DNA of 64,000 nt from Gnetum montanum (GCA_015680685.1 MNCI01009404.1:358951-422950); one strand, 5' to 3'; positions 53,501-59,962 are shown, numbered from the stretch's first letter. A program made the numbers and translations. The notes: generated from the sequence alone by a model not told the origin.

Positions 53501-56500
53501 CGGAGTCATTCCCATTGCAGCCATAGCTTCCCACCACAACCTAACACCCTTCGCATCCACTTGTGCTGGCAATGGTAGTGGCACCTATCTGAAAACCTAT
53601 TGGTTACGTGCCTTCCACAAGCACTAGAGAATGGCGGTCGCTGTGGTATCCCCGCTTAAAATAATTGGCAATCGACTACCTGCACTTCACCAAATTGCAA
53701 TGCTGAACACACATTCAAACACCAGGTGTTGCCAAGTTTCTATGGCCTGCCTACATGTTGGACAAAAGTGTCCTCGATTTGAATCCCACATCACCTTAAT
53801 TCCGCATTGACTAGAACCGCTACATGATTAATGAGCCAAAGGAACACTTTAATTTGCTCTGACAGGTGACCCTACCACACCTACCACCACCCTAGAAGCA
53901 CAGGGAATTGCCTAGAAAATATGCCTTTTGGCCGAACATTGAGCCACCCTAGTTGCATCATGCATGATTTCATAGGAGTGATGTTCTTCTTGTGCTCTTG
54001 AGGATCATACATATCATTGTTTTGATGCACTTTTTTTGCAATGGTAGGATAATGCTCAAGGAACTCACTTGATTTTTAGCATCTTCCACAGCTTATCATG
54101 TTAGGGTGATTGTGTTCCAAATTTCATAGAGTACTGAGGGAGGAGATCAAAAAATCTCAATCCTCAATCTATGGTCCTATGCAAGAACCACCAATTCCCA
54201 AGAAGGTGGAGGAGAAAGAACATTGATCACCAAATCTAAAACCCATTACTAAGAGACCTCCATCCAAAGAAACATTCGTAGGAAGACCATCATGTTCTCA
54301 ATCTTCAGGTCAAGTGCTTGCTCAACAACAATTTGCCAAACAAGTGCCAGAGGAGCTTGCAAACAATGATCTAGAAATGGGTGACCTGCAAGAGGGTGTG
54401 ATTGCAAATGACATGCAGTAGCAAGCTATCCATGAGGAAAAGAACTATCAGCAATTCCTTAAGCTTGGTCCACCCAAGTTTAAGGAATTGTTGCAGCATG
54501 CAAGCCTCTACGATTACATCAACCAACCCTTCACTTGTTACCGACATGAAATAGAGGAATTCTATCTCAACCTTGCAATTGATGGTACCATGCACATCGT
54601 GGGAGGAATCCCTATGCCCATTTCAACATGGACAATTGCCAAAGCCACAGAATTCCCTTATAAACTAGGGAACAATTGGTGGCCAAAGACTCAGAAAACT
54701 AAGCCCAAATTGAGAAAAAATGTCCTTCAAGAGGTCTTTGGCATGGCCAAGGAGAATATAACGTTGTCAAAGCTTTCCCTAGTCCCAAACACAATACACA
54801 AAAGCATTGACCACAACTTTATGCCCACCAAGAAACCATCAAGCAACTCTGCTAGGGAGCTAAAATTGTGACCATGATGACAAGTGGTGTACTATCAACA
54901 TCGCATACTTCCTTTCCAAAGCCCTAACTTCAAAGATAGAGGATAGGTTGGGGACCAAAGGAAGATGTATGTCTTTCCAAGTTTGATCTAAAACCTCTAT
55001 AAACTTGCGAGTTATACTAAATCATGTTGGGAAGCATCCCACTATTGTAGGGACGGTAGATTGGGAGAACATTGTGGCAATGGCCCTTAGACAATGTCCT
55101 AAAGTCATTGGAGCAGTATTAGATTTGGAGGATGAGATGTCTTCCATTGAGGAATCACACGTCAGGCCATCAAACCAGCTTCGCGCATGACCAACAAGGG
55201 CATCCACAATGCCTTAGGTATCATAACACACATAGGTGCAGCAACCAAGTTGATCAATCTCTCGACCACCTAATTTTTAGCATCAAGCAAAGCTACGAAG
55301 CTCTTCCTAGTGATGGATTTCAACCCATAATGCATCTTCCTAGGACAATCCATATTGAGGGATCATAGAATCTTGGCAACAATTTCTTAAACATGATGAA
55401 ACATCTTGGGTGGAGATACTATAAGGAAGGATCTCTTTACATTTCCTCTTCCCTTGATGGATGATCCACCTATGGCCCATCATGAGGCCCCAATTCAGTC
55501 TCGCACCCATGTACTATCAAGGAGTGCATCCTAATCACATAGATCAAGGTGCAACATGCATAATTTCCAACATGCAGTAGAAGTTTTCTAGGTACCCACT
55601 GATCAACCTAGAATGATGGACAAAAGAGGAGCAAAGGATAGATCCAAGTGCCAAGCTCATGTTAAGGAACATTGATAGTACAACAAAGACTAAACTCATA
55701 AAGATACGTGTCGAACTCAAGATCGCTAATGCTGATATAGAAACTTCTACCTAAGGGAGCTGCAACAAAGTCAGGTAGAGGTATGACAGTTGTAGGAGCA
55801 ACTAGAAACCATTACACCATTGGTACCTACACCTTCAACAATCACACCTAAGGCACGAATCAAGCACCTACAAGCTGAACTATTCAAGGAACAGCAGGTG
55901 GGAGAAAAAGTCCTATTCATAAAAGATGGCTAGAGAAATAGATCAAAATGTTGAAGCATCAGTCCCATGAGTGGGGAAAAAATGAGCCAAGAAAAGGAAA
56001 CACAGGAAATTTCCCCTTTTTTACCAAGTACAAAGACTTAGGATGAAAGTCAAATCATGGCCCAATTCCAAGACAAATGCCTCCATACGTAGAAAGAGCA
56101 TTGGAACTTGCGACAAGGGCTGGCCAAAAATCAACTAGACAGGTAGATGAACTCAAAAAGATACACCTAATCGAGCAAGCAACCAAGGATGTCAAGGTAC
56201 ACAGATTTCTTAAACTAGTGGTTGTTATGAATGAATGTATGACTAGGAAAAGGCGTGACATAAAGGAGAAATTTGACACCTTGCACACCAAACTCCATCA
56301 GATGGTCGCAAGTGAACCAACATTGCAAGAGTAGATGGATCTCTTTGAAAACATGTACATCCTCCATCATGAAGTAGCAATCACGATCCTTGAAAGAAGA
56401 CTCAAGGAAGCAAAGAAAGATGTGCAGGCATAGCAAAGAAGATATCTTCATGTGGTCTAAACTTCTATAGGTAGACCGCACAATGAGCTAAAAGAAAAAC

Positions 56501-58415
56501 TTCATCGAGTGTCTGTCAAGGTGGAGGCTGCCTAGCACAACCTCTCATAGGCACAAAGAAATCATGAATAGTTAAGAGCAGATAAAGAGTAATGTAGGTA
56601 GGCACTATTGTGGGAGCAAGGACTAATGCATGAGCAGAACTGGTGGCTTCGAGTCAAAGTGGCAAACCTTAAAACACAACGACAAAGATTTCATATGTTC
56701 ATACCTAGTACTTCCAGTTTCTTCTCATACCATGAAGGCATGTCATCAGGATGTTGTCCTTAGCCACCACCCCTTGGCACTTCTTAGTGAAGTGGCTTGC
56801 ATTGTAATATAGTCATGATCTATGTTGTACATTTGTAAAATCCTCCACATGGACCGCATCATGTGTCTAGTCCCTGTTTTGTATTTTGGGTGTTAGAGCT
56901 ATGGGACTAACTTTACTCAATCATGGAGGAATGATCAATCGTCTAATGCCATTTTGGAAGTCAACTGTAAGCCCTAGACATAGGAAGTGTCAAATACACC
57001 ACGTGTTTGTAGTCCTAGCATGGAAGGTTAAGGTTCATGTCTTCTAGGGATGCATACTTGCTTCCAATATTATACTTTGGATTGTGTGCATTTTTTAAGT
57101 TCCTTAGGATGTTTCCGACCTCATTCAAATGTCCTAAGGGCCTTGTAACACATCTCTTTGGGTTCCAGCTTTCACCTAGACTTGGTGGCGTGGTGCTAGT
57201 GGCATGAAGGGTGCACTAACACCACTGCGTCAATGCACACCCTACCTAGCTCCAATTGCCTCCTTTGGCTGAAAGTGTGATTCGAAACTACTAGGCTACA
57301 TCAATGGACCTCTATTGATCTTATGGGCATTGACAAACCTAAACCGTTGCATGTTAGAAACTATAAATACCTAGGTTGAGCTCTCATTTGATATCTTTTG
57401 GTCATTTATGCTTTCTTGGGCTTTAGACATCTAATTGTGAGTAACAAGCTCCTCCTTCTTTAGGTAAGTTGATTTCCTTCCCATTTTGTGTGTTTTAAGT
57501 CATTGCTTTCACAAGTGCAACTAGACTCTGTCAGCTCACAATATCATACACATTCATAAATTAGCTCATTAATTGATTTGCATGTTTGTTAAACTGTGAT
57601 GATTCATCCTTATCCAATGAGGTCAAAACTGTATGGTATGATGTTTGGCCATTGAGGTTATGAATAGGTGCTATTTTATGCTTTTGTGTGAGGTGTTGCA
57701 CTTGTCCCTTAAGGGATTACCTGTGAGTGTGTTGTTTATTGCTTTCTTATTATCTTCATTAAATACATAAAATGATCAAATATAAAATCATAAATATTTT
57801 CTCTCTTCTCCAACTAGATCGCACATCTTTTATATTTATTGAACACAACGACATACATTAGTGTTATTGGCAATCCAGTCAACATCAACTTTGAAGTTAA
57901 CAACAGATCGCATTAAGTTCCATATGATATAATCCCATTGGTCACAGCAAGCTGAACCCCCTATTACATACATCCATGCACAACCCAAATTCATCTGCAT
58001 ATCAATGAAGCTCAATGCAAACAACAGCAGAGCTGTTACATTTTTAATTAAATATATTTTATAAACGTATTCCTAAAAATTAAAAAGAAAAACAACAGAA
58101 GTATTAAGGATCTAACATAAAATTACATCTCTTTATTTTTACATAGAATTTTAAAATCAAACAGTGAAGGCACATTTTTATCTAAACAGATTCAGTCCTG
58201 AATCGAGGAAAGATCAGTTTAAAACAGAAATTTAATATGCTGGCAGTATATTAGAATAACTCACTTAATGGCCGCTTTTAGAAATGATGAACATCCCTCA
58301 ACACATGCTTTTGCTCTTGCCACAGTCTCAGATAGTTTTTCCAAGTCATCTTCGTCCGATATCTTGTGCGGTACACTTACACGAGGAAACTCATGGAAAA
58401 TACTACAAATCCGAT
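14895..58415 (-). CDS. GET4: GET4 locus, 3' two thirds, seven exons plus a proposed last exon
   Basis: Plant homologue of Get4 (TRC40 pathway). With its partner Get5/UBL4A-type or Bag6-like proteins, Get4 forms the cytosolic pre-targeting complex that hands tail-anchored membrane proteins to the GET3 ATPase for ER insertion. Seven minus-strand exons join in phase to 223 residues without a stop. They follow the order and spacing of plant GET4 proteins as I know them: [85 protein letters not shown] and a final SLFGSMFK. The protein is an alpha-solenoid of helical hairpins with no signal peptide or membrane segment. The N-terminal exons are outside the window. The exons keep intact reading frames and splice sites, so this looks like a functional gene rather than a pseudogene. 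Introns reach 19.2 kb and are packed with transposons, as is typical of conifer genes. Confidence 0.92.
15494..15574 (-). CDS. GET4: GET4 penultimate exon ([15 protein letters not shown])
   Basis: 81 bp, 27 codons, phase 0 at both ends. The acceptor is ttttgtag and the donor gtgagtat. [19 protein letters not shown] and SLFGSMFK match the conserved GET4 C-terminus, in which only a few residues follow the final FK. Translating through the donor would add a non-conserved tail, so a short further exon is expected. Confidence 0.92.
15709..15793 (-). CDS. GET4: GET4 internal exon ([14 protein letters not shown])
   Basis: 85 bp: A closing the Thr codon, then 28 codons. The acceptor is aaatag and the donor gtaactttg. 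[20 protein letters not shown] followed by EREPSFNE is the LQRDALPLFN.LR block of GET4. The next intron is 134 bp, the shortest in the locus, in contrast to the 5.9 kb intron upstream. Confidence 0.93.
15794..16744. other. GET4 intron sequence
   Basis: Ordinary intron DNA. It contains a small GGCTA cluster at 16336-16352 inside a CTAGG-rich patch (16283-16353). No other feature seen. Confidence 0.4.
16745..17420 (-). pseudogene. Ty1/copia polyprotein, RNase H C-terminal part
   Basis: The minus strand reads [49 protein letters not shown], a short gap, [41 protein letters not shown] and [13 protein letters not shown]. This is the copia RNase H order: GY.D.D.AG....R.ST.G, I.W.S.KQ..V..S..E.EY, W....L.EL, CDN..A, H.R.KHI.I, and ADIFTK near the end of pol. 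Three TAG or TAA stops interrupt it. It lies in the 5.9 kb GET4 intron, same strand as the gene. Confidence 0.88.
17612..17893 (+). pseudogene. LINE tail copy 1, globular C-terminal extension, first part
   Basis: After small frame adjustments the plus strand reads [30 protein letters not shown] and [20 protein letters not shown] before GEIILP. The same order (LW.MV.., L.G.P.L...FF..W, FRGV.I.LS..AI..YLGLP..GE.I) follows the zinc-knuckle region of ORF2 in copies 2 and 3. The copy is interrupted after 17893 by about 2.1 kb of other DNA and resumes near 20003. Confidence 0.7.
18280..18331 (+). repeat. Imperfect 25-27 bp tandem duplication
   Basis: gaggaacYtgaccYatgaat-type unit occurs twice in a row, with a few substitutions. 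Confidence 0.6.
18452..18527 (+). repeat. Two identical 38-bp tandem units, each with a hairpin
   Basis: Units 18452-18489 and 18490-18527 are identical. Each contains GAAAGGTCA and TGACCTTTC separated by five bases, a perfect 9-bp inverted repeat. Confidence 0.9.
19463..19560 (+). repeat. Partial copy of dispersed repeat family F2
   Basis: It begins gagagtatccttgggcccat and stays alignable for about 100 bases with the longer copies at 26877 and 37795. Confidence 0.5.
20003..21471 (+). pseudogene. LINE tail copy 1, second part: globular end, coiled coil, J-like domain, poly(A)
   Basis: It resumes with MQDASAFF, then [26 protein letters not shown] and [14 protein letters not shown], matching copy 3. 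From about 20520 comes a Glu/Gln/Lys-rich coiled coil ([19 protein letters not shown] and later [20 protein letters not shown]), broken by stops. Then [30 protein letters not shown] and [15 protein letters not shown] at about 20925-21100: the helix I, HPD-loop and helix III pattern of a J-domain with HPN in place of HPD. A 3' UTR-like stretch follows, and an A-rich tail at 21451-21471. 5' truncated, in the GET4 intron, opposite strand to the gene. Confidence 0.75.
21708..21836 (-). CDS. GET4: GET4 internal exon ([16 protein letters not shown])
   Basis: 129 bp: G closing the split Met codon, 42 codons, then AC, completed by A of the next exon to give Thr. The acceptor is attgcag and the donor gtaagaca. 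[36 protein letters not shown] and the trailing LL match the GET4 segment that precedes LERDALPLF. The charged middle part (KLSREKQID) is a variable linker in this family. Confidence 0.93.
21837..22114 (-). other. GET4: 278-bp GET4 intron
   Basis: Bounded by GTAAG and CAG. The only oddity is a poly(A) run on the plus strand near 22066-22086, poly(T) in the transcript. Confidence 0.85.
22115..22161 (-). CDS. GET4: GET4 internal exon ([15 protein letters not shown])
   Basis: 47 bp: 15 codons plus AT, which with the G of the next exon forms Met. The acceptor is gatacag and the donor gtaagaatc. [16 protein letters not shown] is one of the most conserved blocks of plant GET4. The following intron is only 278 bp and contains a run of 20 or more A residues on the plus strand. 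Confidence 0.92.
22162..23529. other. GET4 intron, no recognised element
   Basis: AT-rich, no coding similarity seen on either strand. Confidence 0.35.
23530..24240 (+). mobile_element. Possible solo LTR with TATA box
   Basis: GC rises and the stretch has a promoter-like TATAAATAGAGG at 23816-23827, followed by a T/G-rich leader resembling an LTR R/U5 region. Boundaries are guesses; no second copy is in the window. Confidence 0.35.
24241..25237. other. GET4 intron, no recognised element
   Basis: AT-rich sequence with no coding similarity or clear repeat structure. Confidence 0.3.
25398..25457 (+). repeat. 30-bp tandem duplication inside the F1 LTR
   Basis: gtcctttattacataat-type unit occurs twice in direct succession, with four or five differences; the other F1 copy has it once. 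Confidence 0.75.
26425..26638 (+). mobile_element. 5'-truncated LINE 3' end with 13-bp target duplication
   Basis: 214 bp, richer in GC than its surroundings, ending gaataaatcc...tttctcaaaaa like other LINE tails here. It is flanked by AAAGATAGATGAT at 26412-26424 and 26639-26651. The other F1 LTR has this 13-mer once and no insert, so it is a natural empty site. Confidence 0.9.
26877..27480 (+). repeat. Dispersed repeat family F2, copy A
   Basis: Starts gtatccttggg and aligns over about 600 bases with 37795-38460 in the same orientation. Shared landmarks include tctattattgtttgattgtaa, ataactttcattcaa-type stretches and aaactaatggtcagYatgt. Clearly diverged. No ORF, so the element type is unknown. 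Confidence 0.6.
27481..28479. other. GET4 intron, no recognised element
   Basis: No named feature. Short ORFs at 28223-28625 have no recognised domain. Confidence 0.3.
28480..29890 (+). pseudogene. LINE 5' part: ORF1 with zinc knuckle and start of endonuclease
   Basis: GC-richer block. At about 29130-29400 the frame reads [45 protein letters not shown] and [15 protein letters not shown]. This is the plant LINE ORF1 order (the RICVEIDL..... VEYE.LP block followed by a CCHC knuckle), with the second Cys changed to Tyr. At 29801 ATG starts [10 protein letters not shown], a stop, [13 protein letters not shown], the signature start of LINE ORF2 endonuclease. It breaks off after about 30 codons near 29890. 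Confidence 0.78.
29960..30552 (+). pseudogene. LINE B reverse transcriptase, first half
   Basis: Translation, with stops: KSLGMDGF (K.PG.DG), [70 protein letters not shown] (the catalytic KLDI.KAYDR.NW block), [13 protein letters not shown] and FYICSNF. It is interrupted at TTTTCTA by LINE copy 2 and continues at 33302 as [16 protein letters not shown]. Joining the two sides at the target site restores the frame. Confidence 0.87.
30553..33301 (+). pseudogene. LINE copy 2, nested insertion: RT end, zinc knuckle, C-terminal extension, coiled coil, J-like domain, poly(A)
   Basis: 5'-truncated LINE inserted in LINE B, flanked by TTTTCTA (30546-30552 and 33302-33308) and ending in poly(A) at 33286-33297. 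Domains in order: [14 protein letters not shown] (YADD box, intact), [19 protein letters not shown] and [34 protein letters not shown] with CPMYK...ETAQHLFL (zf-RVT, 31322-31530), [11 protein letters not shown], then the extension: [66 protein letters not shown] (to about 32200), a coiled coil (32440-32740), and [39 protein letters not shown] (to 32962). Several stops, mostly TAG, and at least two frameshifts. Confidence 0.85.
33286..33297 (+). other. Poly(A) tail of LINE copy 2
   Basis: Twelve A residues after a leader containing aataaga, just before the second copy of the target site TTTTCTA. Confidence 0.85.
33302..34260 (+). pseudogene. LINE B reverse transcriptase, second half
   Basis: Continues [40 protein letters not shown] (RQGDP.SPY.FI), [13 protein letters not shown] (YADD box as FVDD), [20 protein letters not shown] and [10 protein letters not shown], then a 127-bp internal duplication and thumb remnants with PLFNERM. 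It fades out near 34260 before the zinc knuckle. Confidence 0.85.
33576..33829 (+). repeat. 127-bp tandem duplication within LINE B
   Basis: Units 33576-33702 and 33703-33829 are about 90% identical and directly adjacent. The duplication shifts the reading frame. Confidence 0.9.
34458..34688 (-). mobile_element. 5'-truncated LINE 3' end, minus strand
   Basis: T run at 34458-34466 is the poly(A) tail. Read on the minus strand, a GC-rich 3' UTR is followed by ttaatacgacctgaattttt and A's, much like the 3' end of LINE copy 3 (aatataatcccgactatttt). Confidence 0.6.
34689..34887 (+). mobile_element. 5'-truncated LINE 3' end, plus strand
   Basis: GC-rich 3' UTR (ggcggggaggggtaggtgga), long T tracts, then attaatatatcctcaatttctcc and A's. 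It lies head to head with the minus-strand fragment to its left. Confidence 0.55.
34888..35830. other. GET4 intron, no recognised element
   Basis: AT-rich; nothing identifiable apart from the splice region at its right end. Confidence 0.35.
35831..35914 (-). CDS. GET4: GET4 internal exon ([14 protein letters not shown])
   Basis: 84 bp, exactly 28 codons, phase 0 at both ends. The acceptor is cttctcag and the donor gtttgtaa, a slightly weak but usable GT donor. The translation starts [18 protein letters not shown] and ends IMDFIEK, and is followed in the next exon by [13 protein letters not shown] and the following CYPGE are conserved GET4 landmarks. The downstream intron is 13.7 kb and holds a solo LTR and a nest of LINEs. 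Confidence 0.93.
35915..36360. other. GET4 intron, no recognised element
   Basis: Begins with the acceptor of the 35831-35914 exon. AT-rich with no coding similarity. Confidence 0.35.
36361..37283 (+). pseudogene. RTE-clade LINE: endonuclease end and RT start
   Basis: Frame-adjusted reading: [43 protein letters not shown] and TYKGFI, the RTE endonuclease pattern (GD.NGHVG....GY..VHGG.G.G..N..G..IL.FA....L...NT.FKKR..HL.TYKSG). Then [47 protein letters not shown] and finally [19 protein letters not shown] with LFNKI (KM..GKA.GPD.I..E.WK). It is a different clade from the L1-type LINEs elsewhere in the window. The RT core is missing. Confidence 0.82.
37284..37794. other. GET4 intron, no recognised element
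   Basis: Short stretch between the RTE fragment and the F2 repeat; a 20-base phrase from the RTE end (gatataggga-tacgtgg) is repeated at about 37300. Confidence 0.35.
37795..38460 (+). repeat. Dispersed repeat family F2, copy B
   Basis: Starts gagagtatccatgggtcc; diverged direct-orientation copy of 26877-27480. Contains no ORF. Confidence 0.6.
38972..39062 (-). CDS. GET4: GET4 internal exon (WSAENGG..STDL)
   Basis: 91 bp on the minus strand, flanked by acceptor gtttcag and donor gtgagtgg. It opens with A, the third base of the split Lys codon, followed by 30 codons. [19 protein letters not shown] matches the WSAE-GGP...PELH.ML block of plant GET4, and TWSHSTDL continues into DIVKVSAHF of the next exon. 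Phase is 2 on entry and 0 on exit. The exon lies between introns of 19.2 kb upstream and 3.1 kb downstream in the transcript. Confidence 0.93.
39190..39375 (-). repeat. Possible tRNA-derived SINE, minus strand
   Basis: On the minus strand GATGGTAAAGTGCTTG is followed about 25 bases on by GGGTTTGAACC (39305-39315), a good RNA polymerase III B box. The A box is weaker. About 120 further bases may be the SINE body. No sign that it is a real tRNA gene. Confidence 0.5.
39376..40138. other. GET4 intron, no recognised element
   Basis: It includes TGTGACACCCTTG at 39617, which resembles an LTR start, but no partner or internal sequence was found. Confidence 0.3.
40139..41544 (+). mobile_element. Solo LTR of family F1 (plus orientation)
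   Basis: Starts TGTACGACCCCTAGTAACC and ends near agggttttgaca. Alignable over its length with the reverse complement of 25238-26876, and it lacks the LINE insert seen there. No 5-bp target duplication could be recognised, so the ends are approximate. Confidence 0.65.
41553..41587 (+). repeat. (TC)17 microsatellite
   Basis: Uninterrupted TC dinucleotides directly after the F1 LTR. Confidence 0.95.
41780..42180 (+). pseudogene. L1-type LINE RT, N-terminal fragment
   Basis: Reads [77 protein letters not shown] and [10 protein letters not shown]. This is the start of a plant LINE RT: AI..M...KAPGPDGWP.EFF, I.LIPK..NP....FRPI, K...RRL...L..L, GFI.GR. One or two in-frame stops. It ends where sequence shared by the two gypsy copies begins. 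Confidence 0.85.
42181..43967 (+). mobile_element. Gypsy family XY, spacer upstream of accessory ORF, copy X
   Basis: Aligns with 51745-52655 plus 53961-54097, the same region of copy Y without its LINE insert. No coding domain recognised. A CT-rich patch lies at 42758-42771. Confidence 0.6.
43968..46648 (+). pseudogene. Accessory ORF of gypsy family, copy X: gag-like domain plus coiled coil
   Basis: The start codon context cacagctcaccATGttagg is conserved in copy Y. The N-terminus is Pro-rich with [10 protein letters not shown]. Domain 1 (44330-44850): [98 protein letters not shown]. The pattern EFY.NL....V.G..V..S...I, then later I.IP.FL...L, resembles the family known as putative plant transposon protein. 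Domain 2 (about 45460-46640) is a charged coiled coil. More than ten stops, mostly TAG. It lies just before the purine tract and LTR, downstream of where pol would be. Confidence 0.7.
47267..47274 (+). promoter_or_regulatory. TATA box of gypsy XY LTR
   Basis: TATAAATA at the same LTR position as in the second copy (57362). Confidence 0.6.
47534..49419 (-). pseudogene. LINE copy 3: zinc-knuckle end, C-terminal extension, coiled coil, J-like domain, poly(A)
   Basis: GC-rich island in an AT-rich gypsy LTR. Poly(A) is the T14 run at 47534-47547. The imperfect target repeat aaacattRaa flanks it (47523-47532, 49420-49429). Minus strand: [120 protein letters not shown], a Pro/Gly-rich linker after a frame change, a long coiled coil ([20 protein letters not shown] onward, to about 48080), then [24 protein letters not shown] and IQQAASFM. 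The HPD loop reads FHLDGG. Nearly all premature stops are TAG. 5' truncated, about 1.9 kb. Confidence 0.85.
47782..47796 (+). repeat. Poly(C) run
   Basis: A run of about 14 C residues inside the 3' UTR of LINE copy 3. Confidence 0.85.
49958..50990 (+). pseudogene. Ty3/gypsy pol: RNase H and integrase N-terminus
   Basis: RNase [66 protein letters not shown] and [14 protein letters not shown] (DAS...LGAVL.Q, YYASR.L...E.NY...EKELLA.VFA..KFR.YL.G....V.TDH). Integrase: [40 protein letters not shown] and [17 protein letters not shown] (H..GGH....T......YWP......D...C..C, then the first catalytic Asp in WGIDF). It breaks off after [10 protein letters not shown] and protease are missing on the left, where pol starts abruptly about 50 bases after the LTR. 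Stops throughout. Confidence 0.87.
50991..51744 (+). other. Gypsy internal sequence, unassigned
   Basis: Between the integrase fragment and the spacer shared with copy X. No domain recognised. Confidence 0.35.
51745..52655 (+). mobile_element. Gypsy family XY, spacer, copy Y (left part)
   Basis: Aligns with 42181-43450. Contains a 35-bp tandem duplication absent from copy X and a (TTTTTG)n patch near 52575-52600. Interrupted at about 52655 by LINE copy 4. Confidence 0.6.
51901..51970 (+). repeat. 35-bp tandem duplication
   Basis: Units 51901-51935 and 51936-51970 differ at one position. Confidence 0.92.
52656..53960 (-). pseudogene. LINE copy 4: zinc-knuckle region to coiled coil
   Basis: Minus strand: [39 protein letters not shown] (zf-RVT with its C..C), [116 protein letters not shown] and a coiled coil ending [12 protein letters not shown]. 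Same order as copies 1-3. The J-like end and poly(A) are missing; the element stops at the junction with gypsy spacer Y. Confidence 0.8.
54098..56763 (+). pseudogene. Accessory ORF of gypsy family, copy Y: gag-like domain plus coiled coil
   Basis: The ATG at 54098 matches copy X. The N-terminus has [14 protein letters not shown]. Domain 1 (54420-54870): [96 protein letters not shown]. Middle part decayed. Coiled coil at about 56077-56640: [60 protein letters not shown]. Full length would be about 890 codons. Stops are mainly TAG. It sits directly upstream of the purine tract and 3' LTR, where some plant gypsy elements carry an extra ORF. Confidence 0.72.
56932..57968 (+). mobile_element. 3' LTR of gypsy copy Y
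   Basis: After ggaggaa it starts TGATCAATCGTC. Aligns with the LTR at 46817: shared aagccctagac, TATA box at 57362-57369, ggtaagttgatttccttcc, and an end near ccctattaca. About 1.04 kb. It lies about 300 bases from the GET4 exon at 58265. Confidence 0.72.
57362..57369 (+). promoter_or_regulatory. TATA box of gypsy XY LTR, copy Y
   Basis: TATAAATA, matching the position in the other LTR. Confidence 0.6.
58265..58415 (-). CDS. GET4: GET4 internal exon (RICSIF..FLKAAI)
   Basis: 151 bp on the minus strand. The acceptor reads tatgacag before the exon and the donor gtgagtt after it. The exon starts with two bases (AT) that complete an Asp codon, has 49 codons, and ends with AA, completed by A of the next exon to give Lys. 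The translation begins [18 protein letters not shown] and ends with SSFLKAAI. The FPRV.VP and FL.AAIK blocks are typical of plant GET4. An acidic stretch SDEDDLEKL sits between them. The next upstream exon was searched for in 58416-64000 and not found, so that intron is at least 5.6 kb. Confidence 0.93.
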
Positions 58416-58689
58416 CTGTCATATATAATATACATATATATATTAAGAAATGAAAAGAAATTAACATGTTGGCACAAGGCTAACATGATAATGTTGATGA
58501 AAAAAGAAGTTAAAATAATAAATAAGAAAAGAACTAGCACAGCACAAATTTTATAGTGCATAACCTCACATTACCATGAAGAATCAGTGCGCTTGGTGCA
58601 TTACATAATTAAGAGGTCCACATGTTCCATCACAGTATATAGATACAGAATATAGCATTTTGAAAGGAAAGTGGTATTAACAAAACCAT

Positions 58690-59640
58690 GTGATGAGGAC
58701 ATCACCCTCAATGTATTTTATGTGTGTATGTCTTGTTTTGTGTGTATCTTCTAGTGTTAGTCTTGTGAGGATGATTTCAGAGTGTTTTCGCATGTGGGGG
58801 TGTTTGGGACTTCTTTTGATAAATTTTGGGGGTCCAAGGATCAATGGGGACTTGCTTGGAAGTGTTCGGATGCTCAGGACCTCAAAACAAGCATCTTGAG
58901 TTTTTGCTCTGTCTAAATAGACATCTCCACTACTTCAAAGACATCTACTGAAAGACGTCCCCCCTTTGCCATAGACTCCCTCCCAACAGCAACACATTTC
59001 TCTCCTCTGTAAGATGTCTCTCCTGAGAACTTGTTGCTTTAAGTTGAGACATCTCCCACTTCTCCAAGATGTCTTTGCAAGCCATGGAACGTTATGGTAT
59101 GGACTTTAACAACTCAAAATTATGAAATTGAACAGCAGAGAAGGTGAAGAGACAGGAAAAAATATAAATAGACCTCTTGGTCCCTCATTGTGGTCAAGAG
59201 AATCTAGGGAGTGCGAGGAGAGCTCAAGAGTGAAGAGATAGAGAAGAGAGAGTTTTGGCCAATTACCTTGGTCATCATCCTGTGTGTGACTGCTTTGCTT
59301 GAATGTAGTGTGAGGGTTGAATTGAATCACTTGTCTATCCTTGGGAGTGTGCTTCCTTTGTGCTTGCAAATTCTTCTTTTGAGCAAGAATAAAGCTTTTA
59401 ACTTTCCTTTCTTGTTCAAACTGGCTTGTTCTTTCATTAAGAGAACTTGGACTGTGGAGTCCAAGCAACTCCTCATCATCATGTCAATTCATTCAAGATA
59501 CATCTCTACTTTCTTTCATCTAAGGGTGCATAGAAGAATTGTAGTATTTAGAATTATCATGTGTAAACCTGTTCTTTGAAGGCTTCCACGGTTTTGTGCA
59601 CATCATGCACACCTTTACATTTAGAGCAATTCTCTTGAAA
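58690..59640 (+). mobile_element. Possible solo LTR with TATA box
   Basis: Starts near TGATGAGGACATCACCCTCA, has TATAAATAGACC at about 59163-59174 and a pyrimidine/T-rich leader. No second copy is present and the ends are uncertain. Confidence 0.42.
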
Positions 59641-59962
59641 TACCTGAACATCGTTTCCAAGTTAGTTGGAAATCGATCAATTTGAAGAGTTAATTGAAGT
59701 TTCCTATTTGTTTATGTATTGAAGATCAAACACCAGCTTAATGTATTCTTGATCATAACCTAACAGAAAATAGGAGTCATTGTACCTAAGGACATGATAA
59801 TCTTTTTACAGAAATTTCTCATAGTTATTTTGTTTCTAAGGACATGACACGTCCTTCCATATTCAGAAGGAAATTGCTAGGCATAAGGTAGGACCACATA
59901 GTCAAGTATGTATTAGGAAACCACTTAAGGGAAGCCTGACACAAAGAGAAGAAGTGACAATC

